Positions 24,297-32,984 of a DNA stretch of 64,000 nt are shown here, one piece after another. The notes under the pieces are model-generated. The model was not told the origin of the DNA and did no database searches. It saw nothing but the letters and a program-made list of their open reading frames with translations. The position numbers and the translations under genes are program-made. Source of the stretch: Planctomycetota bacterium (GTDB taxonomy: Bacteria; Planctomycetota; UBA1135; GCA-002686595); NCBI GenBank assembly GCA_020638835.1, contig JACKHV010000007.1:62001-126000 (forward strand). The letters run 5' to 3'. Position 1 is the first letter of the stretch; each line of letters starts with the position of its first letter.

Positions 24297-27200
24297 CTAG
24301 AAGCGGAAGCCGATGGACAGGAAGCGCAGCGCGGGGCGCGGCGTGCTGAACGTCAGGCTGCTGCCCGTCGCCGCGATGTCGAACGCGACGCGGAAGCGCA
24401 GGAAGCGGAAGTCGGTGTTGTTGGGCGCGCTGTTCAGCAGCGCGATGTCGGTCACCCACGCGGTCGCGTTGGACTCGTCCGGCACGCCGAGCGAGTTGCG
24501 CGGGGCCGCCTGGAACTCGATCTTGATCTCCGAGCTGCTGGGCAGCGCGTCGAGGACACCGTTGGTCTCCACGCGGAAGAAGCGCGGGATCAGCTGCGCG
24601 AGTCCGGACGTCGGGACCGTCGGATCGCTGCTCTCCACGGTGACGGAGAGCACGTCGAGGGTCGAGTCGTAGGTCGCCGCCGCCACGGTCAGCTTCCCGG
24701 CGCCGACCTTCAGCTGGTAGCCCACGAGCAGCGCGGGGTTCCGCTTGTAGATCACGTCACCGGCCGAGAGCTCGCTGGCGTCGAACATCAGCGTGCGGGG
24801 ATCGTCCGTCGAGACTTCCGGCAAGCCGGGAGCCGAGATGTCCGCCGCGGGCGACAGGATCGGCGTCAGCGGCGCGACGGTTCCGAGCGGAGCGTTGATC
24901 AGGCCGGTGCCCGCGTTCGTTCCGCCGAAGAAGAAGGTGATCGGCGACGGGTTGCCCGTCAGCGGATCGGTCGCGACCTCGCCGAGGGCGATCCACTTCG
25001 ACTGACCCTTCGAGAGGCGTCCGAAGAAGGGAACCGGCTGGTCCTTCCAGCTGGCCGAGATGTTGTCGTAGCCGAGCGGCGGCGGCTTCACGATCGAGTA
25101 GAGGTTCGTGTTGCCGGCGGGCACGATGATGTCGCTCGTGTTGTCGCCGGGGATCGGCACCTTGCCGACGTGCAGCTGGATCAGGCCGGGACCGCCGTCA
25201 CCGCCCGCGGCGCGACGCACACCGATGCCGGTGTTGCAGACGCTGGGCGAGAAGGGGTTGTCGGCCGTGGCGCTCGCACCGACACCCACGTGGCGGGCGT
25301 CCGAGCCGGGCGTCGTGTTGCCGTTCTCGTCGGCACCGCCGGCACCGTCGGCACCGCAGCCGCCTTGACCACCCTTGGCCGAGATCGCGACGACGGAGTT
25401 CGGCACGGCCGAGAGGTCGATGCGCGACGCCGTCTGGATGATGATGTGGCCGCCGGAGCCGCCGCCGGAGCCGGCGCCGATGCGGTCCCAACCGGAGACG
25501 TTCTCGCCGCCGTTGCCGCTGCCGCCGTCGGCCGTGATCTTGCCGCCCGCGCCGAAGGTGATGTCACCGAGGGTCAGCATGGTGAAGGAACCGCCGCCGC
25601 CCGCGCCGCCGCAGCCCTTGTCCTCGCCGGAGGCGACGAGGGTGACCGGCGGGTAGGTACTGGCCGAGGTGGCGTCGCCGCCCGCGCCGCCGCCCGCGCC
25701 CGCCGTCGGGCTCTCGAGCTCGCCGCGGACGCTGTACTCCTGCGGCGTGCCGACGTTCTTGCGCAGCAGGCCGAAGAAGTCGTCTTCGCTCGAGACCGGA
25801 TCGAAGGGGCCGAGCGACTTGCGGCCGCCGTAGGGCATGCGGTTCGCGTCGAAAGAGGACTTCGCGCTGGTCATGCCGGGGAAGCCGTCCTCGGCGTCGA
25901 GGCCGAAGAGCGCTTGGTCGGGGATCAAGGGACGCGTCGCAGGGTCACACTCGCCGGTTCCGCCGGTCGTGTTCGTCAGCATGACGTCCTTGCCCAGGAC
26001 GCCTCCGCCGCCACCGCCACCGCGGCGGCTGCTGGCGCTGCCGGTGCCCCAGCCCGCTTCGCCGCCCTGGCCGCCGAGGCCCACGGCCCCGAAGGGTCCG
26101 TTGCCGTTGCCGCCGCGCGGGGTCGACTGGGTGGTCAGGTAGGAAGCGATGCCGCCGGAGCCGCCGCCGGCACGACCGGCTGCGCCGGGTTCGGGCAGGT
26201 GCGGCGTGTCGAGCGTGAACACCGAGGTCGCGCTGGCGCCGTTCGCGATGATCTGACCCTCGATGATCGCTTCACCGGAGATCAGGAACTCCGCGCGCTT
26301 GTTGCCCTGGATCAGGATGCGCGAGGTTGCCGGCAGCACGAGGTCGTTGATGTCGAGACGGCCGTTGATGACCGTCAGGAAGGTCGTCGGGACGCCGTCG
26401 GGTCCACCGACGATGACCGTCTGCGTCGTGTCGAACACGAAGTCCGTGTTCGCGGGCACGTGCCAGTCGAAGTTGCCGCCGGGTCCGCCGGTACCGGAGA
26501 AGTCGAAGGCCGCGCGCAAGCTGCCGCCGCCCCACGCCGCGGGGGGCGTGTCGAGCAGCGCCTGCGTGTCCTCGAGGGAAAGTTCGCTCGTCTCACCGGC
26601 GAACAGGAAGTCGGCACGGACCTCATCGGCGAACTCGACGGGAACTCCGCCCTCTTCGAAGGTCTCGGTGTTCATCAACGCGAAGTTGACGAGCGGCGAG
26701 TCGTTGCGGTTGCCGACCAGGTCCTCGAACTCCGGCGCCACCACGGCGCGCACTTGCGAGTTCTGCGGAAGCACGCCGGTGGGCGTGAGGCGCACCGCGG
26801 CGCCCGTCAGTGAGCAGTTCTCGATCAGCTCGACGCGCGAGTCGAAGCGAGCCCAGCCCAGGCCACCGGGGAGCAGGTACTCGAGGTAGATGCGGTCGTC
26901 ATTGATGTTGGAAGTGAGCGGGTTCACCGGTTGGTTGAACTCGACGATCACCGCCATCCGCGAGTCGACGCGGCTGTACAGGTTGAGGGGAGCCTCGGCG
27001 CCGCCGGGAAGTCCGCCGTTGCCGAACACGTCGCGCACGAAGTAGGTGCGGTTGCTGTCGTCGAGCCCGACTTCGAGGTAGGTGGCGGCTTCGTTGTTGC
27101 CGTCCGTGACCGGAAGCACGCGCGGCGTGGGAGCGCCGGGGACCAGGTCGATGAAGAGCTCGGAGGCGTCCGAGCCGGAGGGCGTGACGAAGGTGCGGTT

Positions 27201-27647
27201 CGTGCCGAGCTGCAGCGGTTCACCGGAGGTCGACCGCACGAAGGAAACGGAGTTGTTCACGTCCCCCACGCGGATGCGGTACGTGCGTCCCGGCTTGAGA
27301 CCCGAGTCCGACAGGTCGGCCTTGGTCGGGCAGGCCGGCTGGAACACGACGACGCGCGGATCACCGGGATCCGACAGGAAGGTGCCGACCGCAGCCTCTC
27401 CGTTCGACTGCGCGATGCTGATCGTCGACTGGTCGACGGTCGAGAAGTCCACCGGCTGGGAGAAGTTGAACTGGATGGGCCGGTTGATCTTCCACTCCTG
27501 CCCCTGCGTCACGGAGACGCTGGGCAAGGTCATCGAGGAAGTGATCGAGCTGCCGCCGCCGCCGCCGCTGCTGCACGCGGTCGCGAGCAAGCTCGCGAAG
27601 AGGGCGGGCACCCAGGCGTTCCGTTGCACGGAGAAGGAGAGGTTCAT
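24297..27647 (-). CDS. Giant glycine-rich lipoprotein with Ig-like domains (family member C)
   Basis: 1,116 aa. Lipobox LATAC (Cys25) followed by a Ser/Gly-rich tether. Ig-like units: IQFNFSQPVDFSTVDQSTIS with LKPGRTYRIRVGD, and VIVEFNQPVNPLTSNINDD. The central ~450 residues are very Gly-rich (RRGGGGGGGVLG, AGSGGGSGGHIIIQ) with a repeated strand motif, e.g. NGRLDINDLVLPATSRILI, matching NGSFDFSRLVIEANATLVL in paralog A. The C-terminal part (AWVTDIALLN, FLRFRVAFDI, FLSIGFRF) is again shared. Eight or more cysteines occur in the mature protein. Start ATG 27647 gives a normal lipoprotein signal. Located in the same direction as its paralogs on either side; surface adhesin or stalk/matrix role is inference only. 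Confidence 0.85.
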   Translation of the reverse strand: MNLSFSVQRNAWVPALFASLLATACSSGGGGGSSITSSMTLPSVSVTQGQEWKINRPIQFNFSQPVDFSTVDQSTISIAQSNGEAAVGTFLSDPGDPRVVVFQPACPTKADLSDSGLKPGRTYRIRVGDVNNSVSFVRSTSGEPLQLGTNRTFVTPSGSDASELFIDLVPGAPTPRVLPVTDGNNEAATYLEVGLDDSNRTYFVRDVFGNGGLPGGAEAPLNLYSRVDSRMAVIVEFNQPVNPLTSNINDDRIYLEYLLPGGLGWARFDSRVELIENCSLTGAAVRLTPTGVLPQNSQVRAVVAPEFEDLVGNRNDSPLVNFALMNTETFEEGGVPVEFADEVRADFLFAGETSELSLEDTQALLDTPPAAWGGGSLRAAFDFSGTGGPGGNFDWHVPANTDFVFDTTQTVIVGGPDGVPTTFLTVINGRLDINDLVLPATSRILIQGNKRAEFLISGEAIIEGQIIANGASATSVFTLDTPHLPEPGAAGRAGGGSGGIASYLTTQSTPRGGNGNGPFGAVGLGGQGGEAGWGTGSASSRRGGGGGGGVLGKDVMLTNTTGGTGECDPATRPLIPDQALFGLDAEDGFPGMTSAKSSFDANRMPYGGRKSLGPFDPVSSEDDFFGLLRKNVGTPQEYSVRGELESPTAGAGGGAGGDATSASTYPPVTLVASGEDKGCGGAGGGGSFTMLTLGDITFGAGGKITADGGSGNGGENVSGWDRIGAGSGGGSGGHIIIQTASRIDLSAVPNSVVAISAKGGQGGCGADGAGGADENGNTTPGSDARHVGVGASATADNPFSPSVCNTGIGVRRAAGGDGGPGLIQLHVGKVPIPGDNTSDIIVPAGNTNLYSIVKPPPLGYDNISASWKDQPVPFFGRLSKGQSKWIALGEVATDPLTGNPSPITFFFGGTNAGTGLINAPLGTVAPLTPILSPAADISAPGLPEVSTDDPRTLMFDASELSAGDVIYKRNPALLVGYQLKVGAGKLTVAAATYDSTLDVLSVTVESSDPTVPTSGLAQLIPRFFRVETNGVLDALPSSSEIKIEFQAAPRNSLGVPDESNATAWVTDIALLNSAPNNTDFRFLRFRVAFDIAATGSSLTFSTPRPALRFLSIGFRF

Positions 27648-27720
27648 GAGTTCTGCTTCGAGGGAGAGGCGGCGCTGAGGGGATGGGCCGCGTGTTGCTG
27701 GAATCGGAGCGGAGCGGATT

Positions 27721-27755
27721 CGCGGCCGACCCTCTCGGGCAGAGGGCCGGCCGCG
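27721..27755 (-). terminator. Hairpin terminator after lipoprotein D
   Basis: 15-bp arms (CGCGGCCGACCCTCT and AGAGGGCCGGCCGCG, one mismatch) with a 5-nt loop, 6 bp beyond the stop at 27762. Confidence 0.75.
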
Positions 27756-27761
27756 GAGTGA

Positions 27762-30700
27762 CTACTGACGGTACGAGAGGCCCAGCGAATCGATGTAGGG
27801 CACCTGGTTCGTCGCGGCGTTGGCGATGAAGGTCATGCGCACCTGGAAGAACTTCGAGCCATTGATCTGGGAGATGTTCGTCTTCCAGGTCTGGTCGCCG
27901 TTCGTGTAGGCCGCGGACCCGTTCGCCGTGACGTCGATGGGACCGCCGTACCAGTTGAGAACCGCGCCGTCGGCGTTGTTCAGGATCGCGAGGTTCGGGT
28001 CCGGACCGGAGGCGATCGAGGTCGCACCGCGATACGCGAAGACGATCTGCGTGCCGGCCGGCTGTTGCGACGGCAGCGGCTCGACCACCGGCGCGACGTA
28101 GCTGGGCGAGGTGAAGCCGGAGTCGAACCAGATGGAGTGCGACACGCTGATGCGCGTCACCAGCTCGACCTGACCGATGTAGAAGACGTTGTCGAGACCG
28201 GGCGTCGGCAGACCCGCGGGCGTCGAGCCGGGGTTGAAGCCGCCGACGGCGGTGGTCTGCAGGTCGGGGTTCCGCGTCTGAGGTTGGTTGGCCGTGTTGT
28301 AGCCGCCCGTCGAGAAGGCGCGGAAGTTCGGACGCGCGGAGGTGTTGATCGCGATCGAGATGTCGAACGGGTTCAGACCGAAGGCGTCGTTGTCCGGGTA
28401 GCAGCGGAACTCCATCATCATCGGGAGGCCGATGCTCTTGACCTGGCTGCCAGGGTAGAGCTTGGGCGGATCTCCCGGAGCCCAGCCGTTCACCACGTAC
28501 TCGATGTCGAGCGGCACACCGGAGCCTTGCGAGCCACCCTGGAAGGTGTCGTCGCGCGTGTCACGCCACGTCCAGTAGCGGTACTGCTCGACCGGGATGT
28601 TCTGGTTGAGCGGCCACGGCACCATCGTCGTACCGGACTCGGCGATGAACGCGTCCGCCTGGCTCACGACGTAGCCGCCGGACTTGGGGTGCACGACGAC
28701 GGGCGTGTCGATGAAGTTGCCGTCGTACTGCGCCTTGATGCCGGAGAACTCGTAGATCGGGAAGCCGAAGCTGTCGATCGGTTCGTCGGGCAGGTAGCGG
28801 CCGTGCGCCAGCGTCATCTGGAACTCGGTGTAGCTGTCGGAGACGACCGTGCCGCCCACCGGAGCCCACGCGAGGCCTTCGATGTCGACGTTGAAGTTCG
28901 TCTCGTCTTGCACGGTCCAGCCCAGGTCGCAGTAGCGGTAGAGCGCTTGGCACTTCGAACCGAGGGGCGAGAGCGGCGTCTGCACGCCCTGCGGGAATGC
29001 GGTCATGTTGCCGGGCACCGGCTTGTCGCGGTCGGCCGCGATAGCGCGGCGAGTGACCGGACGCGGAGTGAGAACTTCCTGCGCCAGGTTGTAGATCATC
29101 TGGCGGTTGCGGAACTCCGGCAGGCTGGCGGTGCCCGCGAGTTCGTCCGGCGTCAGCGCGAGTTCACTCGTCTTGTGGAATCGGAACGCCAGGCCGCCGT
29201 TCTGCTCGGTCGCCTCCGTGGGCTCGAGCGTGAACGGGATCAGCGGCAGGTCGAACTGCAGCGGGTTGCCCGCGAGGTCGGTCGGTCCGCCCTCGGAAGC
29301 GGGAGCGACGCGCAGGTAGTAGGTCTCCGCGTTGCCGTTGGTGTGCTTCAGCGGCATCGTCGGGACGATCGAGAACTCGCGCAGCTCGGGATTCGTCGCG
29401 ACCGAGGCGATGACGAAGTCCTTCGCGCCGGGGTTCGAGGCGACGCGCTGCAGGCTGTAGGTGTCGAACGGCTTGACGGTCGTCGGGTCCATCGGCTCGC
29501 TGAAAGCGAGGAAGACCTGCGACGCCTTGCTGACTCCCGCCGCCGGAGCGCTCGCCGGTTCCGGCGCGAAGCGCAGGTAGCAGGGCGGGTTGTCCGCGGC
29601 CGGGTTGAAGGCCGTCAGGAACTGGGCCGCGCCGGCGACGATCACGCCGTCGAGCGGCTGCACGACGCGCAGCTTCAGGTTCTGGATCTGGCCGTTGATG
29701 ACGTCGAAGTCCGCGACTTCGGCGCGCGTGTTGCCTTGGATCTGCTGCACGACCACGTCGCCGACGATCGGCAGCTTGGCGCAGCTCGTCACGTTGAACG
29801 ACATGCCGCCCACGGTGAAGATCGTCGGGTCGCCGGGGTCCTGCGTGACCGCGCCGGTCAGGCTCACACCCAGCTTGCCGATGATGTTCGGTCGCAGGTT
29901 GTCGGCGAGGAAACCGTTGTTGAGGTCGCCCGTGACCGTCTGGTCGCCACCCGTGCGGAACGCGCGCACGACGTCCTTCGTCACCACCGTCGAGTCGGTG
30001 CTGCCGCTGCCCGAGTAGGACACGGCCGCGCCACCCGCACTGCGAAGCAGCAGGATCTGGCCGGTGCCGCCGTTGAGCGCGGTGGAGATGCGGATCACGC
30101 CGTTGGGCTGCGACACCGTGTTGCTCTTGGGCAGGCCCAGGCTGTTCACGGCGAGCGGCGGGTTGGTCCCTTCCGCGTCGAACAGCGAGACCGCGTTCGC
30201 GATCACGATGCGAGTCGGGTGGAACTCCTGGGTTCCGTCACCGTCGTAGTCCGCGAGGTCGCCGTGGTTCCGGTCGACCATCAGGCGGCCTTCGTAGAAG
30301 GAGACCGGCGGGTAGCCGACCTGCAGCTTGACGAGCTGGTTGTCGAGCTGGCCGGTCTGCGAGTTGACGGTCGCGTTGTTCAGGCTGTCGCGCCACGCGC
30401 CGCTGCGGAAGCGCTGGTCGAGCAGGTCGTTGAAGCGCAGCACGATCGCCGAGTTGCGCGGGACCATCGAGTACGGACCGAGTTCCGACGCGGAGAGGCC
30501 CTTGTCCTGCACCGGCGTCATGTTCTGGTCGAGCGCCAGGAAGGCCGTCTCGTAACCCTCCGTGCCCGCGAGGTGCCGGACAGTGACCGAGGTGCGCTGC
30601 GTCACCGCGTTGGTCTGCACGATGTAGTCCTGGTTCGACTGGATGTTCTCACCGATCACGTAGTCGGTGGCCATCAGCGTTCCAGTCACGTCGAACACGT

Positions 30701-30959
30701 CGACGATGCGTCCCCAGAACATCCCCGTCAGTCGGAACTGTCCGCTGGCTCCGCGCTCGTTCGGATCGACCACGAAGTCCCTCGAGCGAATCGAAGTGTC
30801 GGGTTGCGGTTGGAGCGAGTTGACCGGTCCGGCGCTGGGTCCCAACGCGGCGGTCTTCTTGCCCGAGCTGCAGCCCGCCGTCAGAACGGCACCGACCAGA
30901 CAGACGCCGAGGGCGCCACGGCGGAAGGTCGCGAGGAGATTGGATTTCATGGATGTCAT
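27762..30959 (-). CDS. Giant Ig-like-domain lipoprotein without glycine tracts (family member D)
   Basis: 1,065 aa from ATG 30959 (ATG 30950 is also possible). Lipobox LTAGC (Cys30), then a polar tether. Ig-like SbsA units are visible at NSAIVLRFNDLLDQRFRSG and SQVFLAFSEPMDPTTVKPFD, the latter followed by YSLQRVAS and a typical closing strand with TYYLRVAPASEGG. Unlike members A and C it has no glycine-rich core. The C-terminus (QTWKTNISQING, FFQVRMTFIAN, YIDSLGLSYR) matches the shared terminal module of the other large lipoproteins. It is the first of three consecutive minus-strand lipoprotein genes leading into pilD. Function unknown. Confidence 0.84.
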   Translation of the reverse strand: MTSMKSNLLATFRRGALGVCLVGAVLTAGCSSGKKTAALGPSAGPVNSLQPQPDTSIRSRDFVVDPNERGASGQFRLTGMFWGRIVDVFDVTGTLMATDYVIGENIQSNQDYIVQTNAVTQRTSVTVRHLAGTEGYETAFLALDQNMTPVQDKGLSASELGPYSMVPRNSAIVLRFNDLLDQRFRSGAWRDSLNNATVNSQTGQLDNQLVKLQVGYPPVSFYEGRLMVDRNHGDLADYDGDGTQEFHPTRIVIANAVSLFDAEGTNPPLAVNSLGLPKSNTVSQPNGVIRISTALNGGTGQILLLRSAGGAAVSYSGSGSTDSTVVTKDVVRAFRTGGDQTVTGDLNNGFLADNLRPNIIGKLGVSLTGAVTQDPGDPTIFTVGGMSFNVTSCAKLPIVGDVVVQQIQGNTRAEVADFDVINGQIQNLKLRVVQPLDGVIVAGAAQFLTAFNPAADNPPCYLRFAPEPASAPAAGVSKASQVFLAFSEPMDPTTVKPFDTYSLQRVASNPGAKDFVIASVATNPELREFSIVPTMPLKHTNGNAETYYLRVAPASEGGPTDLAGNPLQFDLPLIPFTLEPTEATEQNGGLAFRFHKTSELALTPDELAGTASLPEFRNRQMIYNLAQEVLTPRPVTRRAIAADRDKPVPGNMTAFPQGVQTPLSPLGSKCQALYRYCDLGWTVQDETNFNVDIEGLAWAPVGGTVVSDSYTEFQMTLAHGRYLPDEPIDSFGFPIYEFSGIKAQYDGNFIDTPVVVHPKSGGYVVSQADAFIAESGTTMVPWPLNQNIPVEQYRYWTWRDTRDDTFQGGSQGSGVPLDIEYVVNGWAPGDPPKLYPGSQVKSIGLPMMMEFRCYPDNDAFGLNPFDISIAINTSARPNFRAFSTGGYNTANQPQTRNPDLQTTAVGGFNPGSTPAGLPTPGLDNVFYIGQVELVTRISVSHSIWFDSGFTSPSYVAPVVEPLPSQQPAGTQIVFAYRGATSIASGPDPNLAILNNADGAVLNWYGGPIDVTANGSAAYTNGDQTWKTNISQINGSKFFQVRMTFIANAATNQVPYIDSLGLSYRQ

Positions 30960-31476
30960 GGGGATGTGTGGTCTCGGCAGGAGGGGGTCTGCCTCGGCGC
31001 GATTCGAGAGACGGATCGAGAGTGCAAGGCCGCGCTGAGGCTCGGCGATACCGGAACGGGATCGCACGGCCCGCTTCGACGCGTGCTGGTTCGAGGGGGT
31101 CCCTCGATCGGGGGCACCCTATTTTGGGGGTCCGCTGACGAGGGTCAAGAACCGTCCCCCGGCTTCGCCGAGAGGGGTGCACGCGCCGGCGCGCATCGAT
31201 TTTGCGAGAGCGAGAACCGCCGGGCCCGAGGGGGCATCGCGGCGGGGAGACGGGGGTCTCCGGGGGGGATTGGAGCAAGCCGCGTGCCGAGACCCGGCTC
31301 CGGGGGGCGAGTGGCCGTCCGCGGGGGGTCGGACGGCCGCCACTAACCCCTCCAGGGCGGTCGGTGACGCGCGCAGAGCCCGAAAGCCGGGGTGCCAGGG
31401 ACCGCTTCCTGCCCCCCCGAGGCCAAAAAGTGTGCGGAAGCGCTCCTCGGGTCCCCTGAAGGGTCGATCCGAGCGC
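30960..31476. other. Intergenic region upstream of lipoprotein D; G-run rich
   Basis: 517 bp between the pyrB stop and the lipoprotein D start, both minus strand. No convincing gene is seen. It must carry the pyrB transcription end and the lipoprotein promoter. The stretch 31240-31330 has many runs of 4-7 G on the plus strand, including a run pattern at 31243-31267 that could form a G-quadruplex. No clear -10/-35 pair was recognised. Confidence 0.4.
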
Positions 31477-32820
31477 TCAGACGGGGTGCGCTTCGCCGGC
31501 GGCGGGGAAGCCCGCGCGCTCGGCGGTCTGCGCGTCGAGGAAGAAGCGCATCTCCTCGGGGCGCACCCGCCGCAGGCCCGGCGAGCCGGGCTCGTGGTGC
31601 CGTCGCGTGGCGAGGCAACCGACCGCCCCCACCACCAGGCGCTGCGAACAGAACGCGCACTGCACGCGCAGCGGGAGCCGCGAGGCGAGTGCGACGCGCG
31701 GGACGGCGTGCCGCGTCTCGGTGTTCGAGATGCAGTTGGGGTTCGGGCAGGGATTCTCGCCCTCGAGCACCGGATAGGTCGGCATGCCGGCCGCCGGCGG
31801 CGAGTCGAGCAGCGGCAACTCGCCGGCGAGGGCCGCGAGGATCGCCATGCGGATCGGCACGCCGCGCGCCGCCTGCTTGAAGTAGATGCTGCGCGGGTCG
31901 CTGTCGATCTCCGCGCTGATCTCGTCGCGGCGCGGCAAGGGGTGCATCACGACCGCGTCGCGCAGCGAGTCCGCGGCGAGCGCCGACTTGCCGAGCTGCA
32001 GGTACGAGAGGTCCTCCCCCTCCCCCGCCTTGTAGCGCTCGGTCTGCGGCCGCGTCATGTACACCGCGTCGACGTGACTCACGTTCCAGCCCTTCGCGTC
32101 GGTGAACAGCGACAGCTGGTGCGGCTTCTGCGGCGTCATGTAGATCACGTCGCTCTCGGCCGCGAGTTCGCCCATCTTCGACGCGTTGGCGCGCACGGGT
32201 TCGACGCCGAACTCCTCGCGCAAGCGTTGCATCACGTAGTCGGGTAGCTCGAAGCCGCCCTGCGGCACGCACAGGATGTTCGCGCCGAAGCGCGCGAGCG
32301 CGTACGCGAACGAGTGGATCGTGCGGCTGTAGCGCAGGTCGCCGGCGAGCACGACGTCGAGGCCTTCGATGCGGCCGCGCTCGACCCACAGGCTGTAGAG
32401 GTCGCAGAGCGTCTGCGTCGGGTGTTCGTGGCTGCCGTCTCCGGCGTTGATCACGGGGACCGGCGAGAACTCCGCGGCCAGGCGTGCGGCGCCTTCTGAG
32501 GGGTGGCGCAGCACGAGCACGTCCGCGTAGCCGCCGCCGACGACGCGCACGGTGTCCGCGAGCGACTCGCCCTTCGACGCGCTCGACACCCGCATGTCGG
32601 CCGCGGTGATCACGCCGCCGCCGAGGCGCAACATCGCGGACTCGAACGACAAGCGCGTGCGCGTCGACGGTTCGTAGAACAGCGAGGCCGAGATGCGACC
32701 GGGGCAAAGCTTCGAGTGCGCCGTCAAATCCTCGGAGAACCCCTTCGCGGCGTCGAAGAGCGCCTGCATCTCCGTGAGGGAGAGGTCGTCGATCGAGACG
32801 AGGTGTCGCAGTTCTGTCAT
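31477..32820 (-). CDS. pyrB: Aspartate carbamoyltransferase catalytic chain fused to a PyrI-type zinc domain
   Basis: 447 aa against ~310 for plain PyrB. The catalytic part (1-330) is complete: carbamoyl-phosphate motif PSTRTRLSFE at 51-60, HPTQTLCD at 133-140, LAGDLRYSRT, and HPLPRRDE at 293-300. It makes carbamoyl-aspartate, the committed step of pyrimidine synthesis. After a Pro-rich linker comes a zinc-binding domain with C358-x4-C363 (CPNPNC) and C388-x2-C391 (CAFC), the same arrangement as the C-terminal domain of the regulatory chain PyrI. The N-terminal nucleotide-binding domain of PyrI is absent, so direct CTP/ATP control as in E. coli seems unlikely. A further ~55 residues have no recognised motif. 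Start ATG 32820 matches the usual N-terminus. Confidence 0.94.
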   Translation of the reverse strand: MTELRHLVSIDDLSLTEMQALFDAAKGFSEDLTAHSKLCPGRISASLFYEPSTRTRLSFESAMLRLGGGVITAADMRVSSASKGESLADTVRVVGGGYADVLVLRHPSEGAARLAAEFSPVPVINAGDGSHEHPTQTLCDLYSLWVERGRIEGLDVVLAGDLRYSRTIHSFAYALARFGANILCVPQGGFELPDYVMQRLREEFGVEPVRANASKMGELAAESDVIYMTPQKPHQLSLFTDAKGWNVSHVDAVYMTRPQTERYKAGEGEDLSYLQLGKSALAADSLRDAVVMHPLPRRDEISAEIDSDPRSIYFKQAARGVPIRMAILAALAGELPLLDSPPAAGMPTYPVLEGENPCPNPNCISNTETRHAVPRVALASRLPLRVQCAFCSQRLVVGAVGCLATRRHHEPGSPGLRRVRPEEMRFFLDAQTAERAGFPAAGEAHPV

Positions 32821-32984
32821 CAGGCGGAGGGGGGGTGTTCGGCGGGCGCGGGAGAGCCCTCGGGCCTGAGGGGGAAGCGTAAGCGATCCGCGCGAAGAGG
32901 GCACGCGCGAAACGACTTACGGGTCCGAGTTCCGTGCTTTCCGACTCCGATCACGCGGCGCGGTGCGTGGCGGGAAAGTCGCCG

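Noticed and set aside
28065..31346. Plus-strand open frame of more than 1,000 codons opposite lipoprotein D
   Set aside because: Same composition artefact of high GC on the antisense of a real gene; no start, signal or domain.
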